From: Simmondsia chinensis
Lineage: Eukaryota; Streptophyta; Magnoliopsida; Caryophyllales; Simmondsiaceae
Length of the DNA stretch: 64,000 bases
Reading direction: 5' to 3'
Assembly (NCBI GenBank): GCA_018398585.1
Contig: JAGTTD010000001.1
Coordinates: 38,951,938-39,015,937, forward strand
Numbering within the stretch: position 1 is the first letter of the stretch; the number at the start of each line of letters is the position of its first letter. This document shows, piece after piece, positions 56,452 through 64,000 of this stretch. The notes under the pieces are model-generated. The model had not been told where the DNA came from. It saw only the letters and a list, made by a program, of their open reading frames with translations, and did no database searches. The translations under genes were made by a program, and so were the position numbers.

Positions 56452-57250
56452 ATGATGATGATGATGATGATGATGATGATTATTATTATTATTGTTAATA
56501 TTATTATTATTATTATTATTGTTATTATTATTTTGATAATTAGCAAAGAAAAACTCGTGGTAAAAAGGCCGACATCTTCTGAGGGAAACCCAAAAGGCAT
56601 ACACAAAGTGTGGAAAAGGAAAATAACAAATGCGTCTACAAGAATATGTTTGAGTATACCGTCAAAGTAGCCACACCAGCACCCAATACCGCATCTCCTC
56701 CAATCAAAACAATTACAATATGAAGCTAAAGCAAAAAACACGCTGTAGAAACGAACTAGAACCTCATATTTTTTGAAGCAGTCAAAAATAGCACATCCGC
56801 TTTTTATGTACTCGCCATTCCTATCAACTTCGCTAGGAGTGTATAGAGAGTTCCCACACTACGCCTTGATCCATAAGCACATTCTAAAAGTACCGCAGCT
56901 GCCACCCAAACCCTCAGCTAATTTCAGTAACCGACATAGGTAAAACGAAAAATCGTAAGCACCAACAGCGTGAGTTCGTATCATTCAAGCGTTTTCATTT
57001 TATAACCATGATTTCTACCAACTTTTGAAGCGTTCAATATCCTACTAGTTTAGAGACCCATTTGCCATTTATTCACCAAAAAACTTTACCCTCGTCCCAA
57101 CGGCAATTATCAAAGACAATTTCGTTTATACAAATCTCTATTAGCCTTCAATCGCTGCTGGAACAATCTTGACAAAATTGTGACCTGCTGGTCTTCTTCT
57201 TGTTTTACACAGAAAACCATGCCAGGACGATGAATAGAGAATGCTTGGCG
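56452..57250 (-). mobile_element. 5'-truncated LINE 3' end with a compound microsatellite tail, copy 4
   Basis: The (ATG)n then (ATT)n tract at 56452-56532 adjoins TTTTGATAATTAGCAAAG, the same motif seen at 23676, 35729 and 39079. The minus strand continues rightwards as TTTTGGTTTTCTG-type 3' UTR sequence with no domain. The 5' end was not found. Confidence 0.45.
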
Positions 57251-59269
57251 GGTAGGGACAAGGCCAGGGACCAAAAAGGAGGGAGAGGGTAAAAGTTGGG
57301 GGGAAAGGTAGAGAGGAGATGGAGAAGGATTATCACTAACTCTTACAGGGGACCCAACAGCCTAAATATTATCATTATTCTCAAAATTCAAATCCACAAA
57401 GAAGTAGATGTCCTCATTATCAACAAAAGCAAGCACATCTTCATTTACTCCATTCCCAATGAGATGCAAATACTAATATTAGTGTTAGCCTCATTAATGA
57501 TCCTCGTGGCACTCTCCGGATCCACATTTGCATTCCATGAAACACAAGGTCAGGGCTGCTCAGCAATATTATAGAGTCCACGTGATTAGTTGCCTCAGAA
57601 ATCCTTGCCATAATGGCCACCATAGCTTCAATCCTTGGGGCTACCACGTGCTCCAAAGGACGAAATTGGGGCATAGAAAACAGAGGCAGATCAAATCTAC
57701 CACTAGGCAACTCATGAACATCTACTGCATTAGACCTACAAACCCCTGTCCCATTATGATCAACAGACTCTCTCAGCACTGCGTTTCAGGCTTCCAATCT
57801 ACCATTAGGGATTTCTATAGAATTGTGTGAATAAGGTGATGGCTCTGAATGATGACACATAGTTTAGGCACCCATGGTTGCATCTCCTTCACTGTCTCCA
57901 ACATAGCAACCAGTGGAGGCTACCAAAGCTTGAAAGGAATGATGATTACCGACATCAACAACTGGATGGTGACACCCTTCAAAGATGTGGATGATAAAAC
58001 CAAGACCACTAACCTAAAAACAGATGTTCTCCTTAGTAATATGCATTTGAGTCCTATATTTTTAGTAAATTTGCAGCTCAAAAAAAGCAACCCTTTTCCA
58101 TTTCTTTATCGATGCACACCACGTCACCCCAACATTTACCAAAGGTGATTAAATTTTTCTTTCTCCAACCTTGAATTGGGATTCCATATATAGAAATCCA
58201 TGATTTTCTTGTTTTGCAGCAATCAAAATCAAACCGTAATTTTACCTCCTCGCACTATGAATAGAACCAATCCTTCCATTCTTCATGACTCTTTTCACGA
58301 TCAAAGATGTTGGAGAAGGATAAAAAATGGAGAAGGATCAAAGATGCCAAAGAATTTATATTGTCACATGGTCAAAAATGAAAATAATTCTTTGTGAACA
58401 AACCTGAAGTCAAGTTCCATTTTTTGGTAAGTAAATGTGAAAAGTTAGATTGATACAAAAAGATATATACCCTTTTTTATAAATTTGATAAGGCCAAAGG
58501 GGTGAGTCGGTGGGGATCGAATTATGGTGGCTTGTACAAAGTTCGGAGTTCTTTGCCACCAAATCATGTCCCTAAGGAACTATTGAAAGGTATGCTTAAG
58601 TATGAGAGAAGCACAACAATCAACCAACTAGACGACAAAACAAAAAACAAAAGTGAATTGCAAAACACAATCATATCACTATAAGTGCCAATTAAGGTTG
58701 TCGTAGATGATGTGGTTAATATATTTCAGTATGTAGCTCCGCAAACTTACTCCTTCCCTTCATCTACCTTTTCTTGGGTAAGTAAGAAAGAGAAGGCATT
58801 TTCTAGGAAGTTCATAGCATTTTCCTGATAAACTAAAGCAAAAAAAAATAAATAAATAATTACAGTGAAATACAAAGACAAGACTTTGCTCCCAAATTGC
58901 ATAGCATGATCAAAGCTGGGTGTAACCTAGCCTTAAAGATTGTCCATAAAAAATGACTTCCTATGGGTGAGTGGATAGACAAAGTGGCTGGGTGTGGACT
59001 TTGAAGAAGTTGCCAAGACTAATATGCAAATATTTTCTATGCAATGATGAATAGAGATGCCATGATGTCCAACAAGTGCTTGAAACCATGTAATGAACCT
59101 CAATTTTATGTTGTCAAGGATCTATAACCAATTTGTAGATGCGTTTTGAAAGATAAGTCCGGATTCTCGATTTTTAAATCATGTTAATGGAAGCAAAATA
59201 GGTCAAGAGCTATTTTTCCTGGTGTAGCCTTGGAAAAAAGAGAATTTTCATTATTTTAATAGATTTCTA
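57251..59269. other. Unassigned sequence
   Basis: Frames at 57441-57779 (minus) and 57528-57830 (plus) have no recognised domain. The region may be an older LINE 5' part or unique intergenic DNA. Confidence 0.4.
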
Positions 59270-60130
59270 AAGCTCTATTTTGAATATGGAGTTAGAATTG
59301 AACTCTAAAATTTCAATTCCAAATCCAATTTTGATGGAATTGGAACTAGGATAAAATTGAAGTTTTGTTATTTGGTTAATTAAAAAATTAGAAGACATAA
59401 CTATAATTCCATAATTAGTCATCTCTAATTCTAAGACAACCAAGTTAGATCATTTCGGATTCCAGGTGAACTATGGTGGGGTTTCGATCGGATTGGATCA
59501 TTTCGCATTCAAGTCACTTCGTGGTCTAGGTTAATTTAGGTCGGGTTTTAGTTGATTGGAGTCAGATCATGCTTAAGGCTTGTCAGATTTTTTTTGTTAA
59601 TTATATGGGTTCATTCCAAGATTCGGGTTGGCATAGGCCCGGTTTGAGTCATCTCTAGGTTTTGGCTCAATTAGGTTCAATTATCTTGGATTTTAGATTA
59701 GCTCGGTTTGGTCCTGTTCAAGTTAGACCCAAGTTACATAGGATCATTAGATTTGAGTCATTTAGTTTTTTTGGTCTAACTATTTTGGTATTTCTGATTT
59801 TGAGTCAGATGGGATCAAGTTCGGTTTGGGTCAGATCAATATGGATCGGAGCCATTCAAGTAGGGTTATTTTGAGTTTCAAGCCAAATTTTGGTTGGATT
59901 AGATGTTTCGATTTCAAGTTAATTGAGTTCGATTATTTTAGGTTTCAGGCCAGCAGAATAAATATGAAATTATAATTACTCCGTCCCACCACATGGAATT
60001 GAAATGTATAATTTTAGTTAAACCCAATTCTATGGAATTGGATAATGAAATTACAATTTCAATTCAGCAGGTGAACCAAACAATAAAAATTGGAATCTAG
60101 GAGCCCAATTTCCATCTCAACCTCAATTCC
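59270..60130. mobile_element. Possible foldback element with a GGGTCAGATCA-type degenerate repeat core
   Basis: Arms near 59310-59390 and 60010-60100 share inverted CAATTCCA, TTTGGTT and GGAATTG words. The interior (59440-59960) repeats GGATCATTTCG, TTGGGTCAGATCA and AGGTTCAATTAT-like words with much drift. Ends and target duplication were not resolved. Confidence 0.4.
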
Positions 60131-60749
60131 AGGGTCCAATGATCTAAGGTTCTTTGGGCATGCGAAAGTGATTCCCACAATTGCATGATGGTTGTCCAAA
60201 GGCCCCATGAGAACCAACAAGTATGAAATAGATGCAAGCACGATCCCCTATTAGCCAAGCAAAAGGATTAAGGCATCTTGCTATTGTCAAGTACCTGGTT
60301 CCAACTAATCTCTCTTTTATTTTTAGTTTTTCAAGAAGTGTCAACCAAGCCAGTAACTCATCTCATTTCTAGGAGGAACAAGTCCACACTAGGTATCTTT
60401 TACATAGTCTATGACTAGGCTACTTAAGGAGAAAATCAGAACCCTGTAGAAGGCGTGGCTATGGAACTCATCTTCAAATCATGTTGCCATGTGAATATGT
60501 GCACAACAATGGAGTAAAGAGAAGCTTTTTGTATGTCATGGGTGAGTGCTAGCCTCAGATCGACTTCCAACCCAAATAACCCGTGATGGCATCCAATGTT
60601 CCAGTTCTAGGTAACACCATCCCGAAAGTCCATGTGATCTATGGTGGAATGTTTTGTGGAAATGGAAAAACATCTTCGATTCTTGTCCTTGGAGGATAAC
60701 ATCGAGCTACCTATGCATCCAGAAAAGAGTTTTATTGCTCCGTCCAACA

Positions 60750-61830
60750 CGATATCACAATCATGAAGCTAAGACATAGGTAATGGGGTCAGAGGTGAAT
60801 GAAAAAAATGCCTTTCATAGGCCTTTGCCTATTATCGTGGGGAGGCAAAATAGAGGCTTTTTAGCTAGTTCCATATTTAGCTTGTTTAACATTTTCAAAG
60901 GGGAAATTCTCAACTTGTACTGCCATCACCACTTAAAAAGTAGTGCAGAGTTTCGAATGGAGATGTTGGTGATTCCCAATCCCCAATGTCCTTGGATAAT
61001 TCTCGAATACTATATTTAACCAGTGCTTATTTCAAAGATTTTGAGGAGCCTCCCCAAAAATGCTTTGTTCAAGTTGAACTATTTTCTTGGCAAATTTTGA
61101 AGGCAATTTAAAAATGGAGAGGTAGCACAGTGGGAGGCTTGGAAGGACAAACTTTACAATTGTGAGATAGCCACCACATGAGAGAAGATTTGATTTCCTA
61201 GAGTTCAGCCTGGACTAGATGCTTTCAATGACTTGTTTCCAAGTGCTACAGGCTCTAGGATTGCACCTAAAGGAATACCGAGGTACTTTATCAGGAGTAA
61301 GTTGGACTTGCAACTAAGTTGGAATACGATTTGAAATTACCATGCTAGTTGGACCTCTATCCCAGCGGAATGACTTTGTGAAAATTGATTTATGGTCTTG
61401 AGAGCAGTTGAAAGGCTTCAAGACTCACTTTTCCTTACGAAGTCCGTCATCATTGGCTTTATAGAAAATGAGAATGTCATTATCGTACTGAATGTGTGTT
61501 AAATTAACAATTGTTTAATGTGGACGAGATATTTAGAAGCCGACAAAGAGATGTTTGACTTAGCTCTTCTGAGCAAGATGTTGAGAACCTTAGTTACAAT
61601 GATGAACATGAACAGCTAAAGAGGGGTCATCTTGCCTAAGACCTCCATCTATTTTGCTGCATTTTGTGGGAATGTCACTTATTGAAACTGAAATTGAGGC
61701 TCCTAGAGATGCAATTGTTGATTCATTGTCTTCACTTTGCAATAAATCCCATTTGGTCAAGTGTTCAGTCAAGGACACTCTAGTCTACATAAGTTAAAGA
61801 TTTTGTAGAACTCTGTCGTGAAAAGTGCAA
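60750..61830 (-). pseudogene. L1-type LINE reverse-transcriptase remnant, minus strand
   Basis: Minus-strand translation gives the plant L1 ORF2 order in broken frames. Near 61650-61610 is GGLRQDDPSLAVHVHHC, matching the GLRQGDPLSPFLF block. Near 61490-61430 is THIQYDNDILIFYKA, where the catalytic YADD reads YDND. Near 61390-61370 is INFHK. Near 61290-60990 is the C-terminal L1 segment including IPLGAIPRACSTWKQVIESI and NLLSCGGYLTIVKFVLPSLP. It is old, with stops throughout. Which LINE lineage it belongs to relative to the 7405 element is not clear. Confidence 0.75.
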
Positions 61831-62008
61831 CCTTTTTCTAAATCATTTTAATCTAAGTAACAACTTCGTAAGCAATGAGGGTTTCATCTAGGGGTGAGCA
61901 TGGGTCGGGTACCTGATTCGAAATGCATTTTAGGTGAGGAACATACCTAAAACAATAAAATCAGCAAAATCAATACTTATAATGTAATCTAAAAAGTCGA
62001 TTACTCAT

Positions 62009-62451
62009 TGTTAGGTAAATGTCTCAAAATTACTTGGCGCATTAAGGAGAAGGGCCGTGGATAGCTCGATCGATCGGGTGGAGCTCGATCAATCGGGAAT
62101 GTTACGTAAAAGAGGGGCGCACCCAGAGAGCAAGCCGATCGATCGGTGAGGAACCGATCAATTGGGAAACAGGGTTTCCGCGATCTATAAATACGGACGT
62201 AGGGTACGTCATTATGTATCCAAAGTCAAAGTGAGGTTTTCCCTATTGAGGCACCGCACCAATCAAATTGAGAGTGTGAGAGAATATTGTAATTCTTCTT
62301 CTTCTTTTGTTTCAATAATAAAAGTTCCGATCTTCGCCCGTGGTTTTCTCTCCTTTCGATTGTAAAGGGGTTTCCACATAAATCATTTTGTCTATTGTTT
62401 CGTTTCTCATTTAGTCAGATTGTTTCTCATTATTGTCGTGGTATTGGGTTC
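62009..62451 (+). repeat. 5' LTR of copia element 4
   Basis: The TATA box CTATAAATAC lies at 62185-62194. U3 carries four CGATCGATCG-type motifs (62064-62078, 62083-62097, 62134-62147 and 62152-62166). The end is taken by distance to the primer-binding site and lacks a clear CA. Confidence 0.8.
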
Positions 62452-62454
62452 GAT

Positions 62455-62466
62455 TGGTATCAGAGC
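62455..62466 (+). other. Primer-binding site of copia element 4
   Basis: TGGTATCAGAGC, the initiator Met tRNA complement, between LTR and gag. Confidence 0.92.
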
Positions 62467-62486
62467 TTGGTTTTCGAATTGATACA

Positions 62487-64000
62487 ATGGCATCAGGTAT
62501 CAAAACCGAGGTTGAGAAATTCAATGGTCAGCGAAGCTTTAGCTTATGGCAAGTCCATGTGAAAGGACTCCTGACTCAAAACGGCTTGAAGAAAGCACTG
62601 GAAGGGAAAGAGAAGAAACCAGAAACATTGATCGAGGCACAATGGGAAGAGTTAGATGAGAAGGCTCTCACGGGGATACAGATGTGTTTGGCTGACGACG
62701 TTTTGTCAGATGTCTCGGAGATTAAAACCGCAAAGGAGTTATGGGAGAAATTGTTGGACATGTTTTGCCACAAGTCAGTCTCCAACAAACTCGCAGTGAA
62801 ACGGCGGTTGTACACTTTTCGTAAGTCAGAAGGTACATCTCTTAAAAACCATCTTAGCGAATTTACCTCAATTATACATGAATTAAAGGCTTTGGATGAT
62901 GTCCCTAAGGACGAGGATCAAGCTATGATATTACTGTGTTCGCTCTCTAATTCGTATAAGGGATTCGTAGAAAGCATGATATACGGGGGTAGGCCAACCA
63001 TTACTGTTGATGAGGTAAAAAGAAACCTTGTGAGTAAAGAACGGGTAGATAAGGAATTATCTAACTCAGTGAATGACTCGGGTAGTGGCTTACATGTGAG
63101 AGGTAGATCAGAACATAGGAGATCCAATGGTGGGAATAAGTCTAGGTCCAAATCTAGACATAAGAACCTGTCGTGTCACTATTGTCACAGAAAGGGCACA
63201 TAAAGAAAGACTGTTACAGATATAAGAATAAATCAAAAGAGGGTAACAGGGGTGACCAGGGTCAAGACAAGTCCGCTGAGGCTAGTGTTGTAGAGGAGGA
63301 TAGTGAGGGGGAGTTTCTATTAGTTGTTGATTCTTAGTCCAGGTCCATAGATAAGTGGGTCATGGATTCGGGTTGTTCGTTTCATGTTACTCCAAACAGA
63401 GACTGGTTCTCCACGTATAAGTCTATACAAGGTGGGGTTGTCTTGATGGGTAATGATGCTGCTTGTAAGGTAGTGGCTGTTGGAACAGTCCGTGTGAGAA
63501 AGTATGATGGAACTATTAGAACCTTGAGTGATGTTCGTCATGTCCCGGATTTGAAAAAGAACTTGATTTCTCTAGGTACCCTTGAGCCTAATGGGTACAA
63601 GTACACTACTGAAGGTGGAGTCATGCGTATCAGTAAGGGTGCGTTAATTGTGATGAAAGGAAATAGGGTTGGTACTTTGTATGAGCTTGCAGGTACAACC
63701 GTGACAGGTGCAATTTCTGTTTCCACATCTGCTATGACAGATGCAGAAATCACAAGACTATGGCACATGAGAATGGCTTATATTGGTGACAAAGCATTGT
63801 TTGAGCTGAGTAAGAGGGGACTTCTTTGTGTTCTGTCAACAGGACTGATGGAATTCTGTGAGCACTGTATTTATGGGAAGCAGAAGAGAGTCAGCTTCAA
63901 GTCAGCAGTGCATCAGACCAAGGGAACGTTAGACTACATACATTCTGATCTGTGGGGACCTTCCAGAGTGGCTTCTAAAGGTGGGTCCAGGTATCTTCTA
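62487..64000 (+). pseudogene. Copia element 4 gag-pol, one frameshift and one stop, 3' end off the window
   Basis: The start used here is the ATG at 62487 (MASGIKTEVEKFNGQRSFSL), in frame with an earlier ATG at 62433 that overlaps the primer-binding site. Gag continues with LTQNGLKKALEGKEKKPETL, KTAKELWEKLLDMFCHKSV and SEGTSLKNHLSEFTSIIHEL. The knuckle begins CHYCHRKG at 63178; a missing A in the next A run shifts frame and a stop follows. In the shifted frame a stop lies near 63336, then protease WVMDSGCSFHVTPNRDWFSTY, in pieces WVMDSGCSFHV and TPNRDWFSTY, and GAG-pre-integrase LWHMRMAYIGDKALFEL, then integrase CEHCIYGKQKRVSFK and YIHSDLWGPSR at the window end. Only two lesions in 1.5 kb make this a fairly young copy. 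Confidence 0.93.

Larger units (their letters stand above)
62009..64000 (+). mobile_element. Ty1/copia element 4, 5' part, runs off the right edge
   Basis: An LTR starting TGTTAGGTAAATGTC (62009) is followed by the primer-binding site (62455-62466), gag, protease and the start of integrase. It is homologous to copia element 2 in gag and LTR motifs, and both carry CGATCGATCG palindromes in U3. The 3' half is outside the window. Confidence 0.93.

Noticed and set aside
56247..56741. 164-residue minus-strand protein with poly-Ile
   Set aside because: It crosses an (ATT)n/(ATG)n microsatellite, which gives the poly-Ile stretch.

Overview
This window looks like a heterochromatic or intergenic stretch of a flowering-plant nuclear genome, probably a eudicot. 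The evidence is the set of plant-type elements: Ty1/copia and Ty3/gypsy retrotransposons with TGGTATCAGAGC primer-binding sites, a CACTA (En/Spm) transposon, plant L1-type and RTE-type LINEs, tRNA- and 5S-rRNA-headed SINEs, MITEs, and a very AT-rich background with long introns and microsatellites. I found no convincing host gene, tRNA gene or CRISPR array. Almost every long reading frame is transposon-derived, and most are broken.

Layout, left to right. Positions 1-7112 are the 5' end of a minus-strand LTR retrotransposon whose LTR is split by a 6.3 kb CACTA transposon (303-6646) carrying TNP2-like and TNPA-like genes. A 5S-rRNA-headed SINE (7126-7392) and a decayed plant L1 LINE (to about 10750) follow; the LINE is interrupted by a 577-bp element with a perfect 8-bp target duplication. 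Positions 11.2-14.5 kb hold two members of an AT-rich MITE family, one with a second 5S-headed SINE inserted in it, and a foldback element between two direct repeats. Positions 15275-22294 are a long-terminal-inverted-repeat DNA element whose right arm is split by a frameshifted Ty3/gypsy element (16857-22068). A third 5S-headed SINE lies at 24057-24323.

The middle is dominated by LTR elements. They are a Ty1/copia element with palindrome-rich LTRs (25035-31245), an internally deleted minus-strand copia element (32346-35348), a TR-GAG or LARD-like element with two minisatellite arrays (42302-49384), and a young minus-strand copia element (49565-54743) whose LTRs differ at 6 of 334 positions. 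A 5'-truncated RTE LINE (55182-55896), L1 remnants and another copia element running off the right edge (62009-64000) complete the window.

The most interesting system is a retroposon partnership. Three SINE copies start with about 108 nt of 5S rRNA and end in a tail that also forms the 3' end of the RTE LINE at 55182-55896. Two SINE copies (12523-12761 and 24057-24323) have perfect 17- and 19-bp target duplications, and the LINE has a perfect 9-bp one. This suggests that RNA polymerase III-type 5S-headed transcripts were mobilised by an RTE reverse transcriptase through a shared tail. All statements are from reading the sequence; no database search was run.
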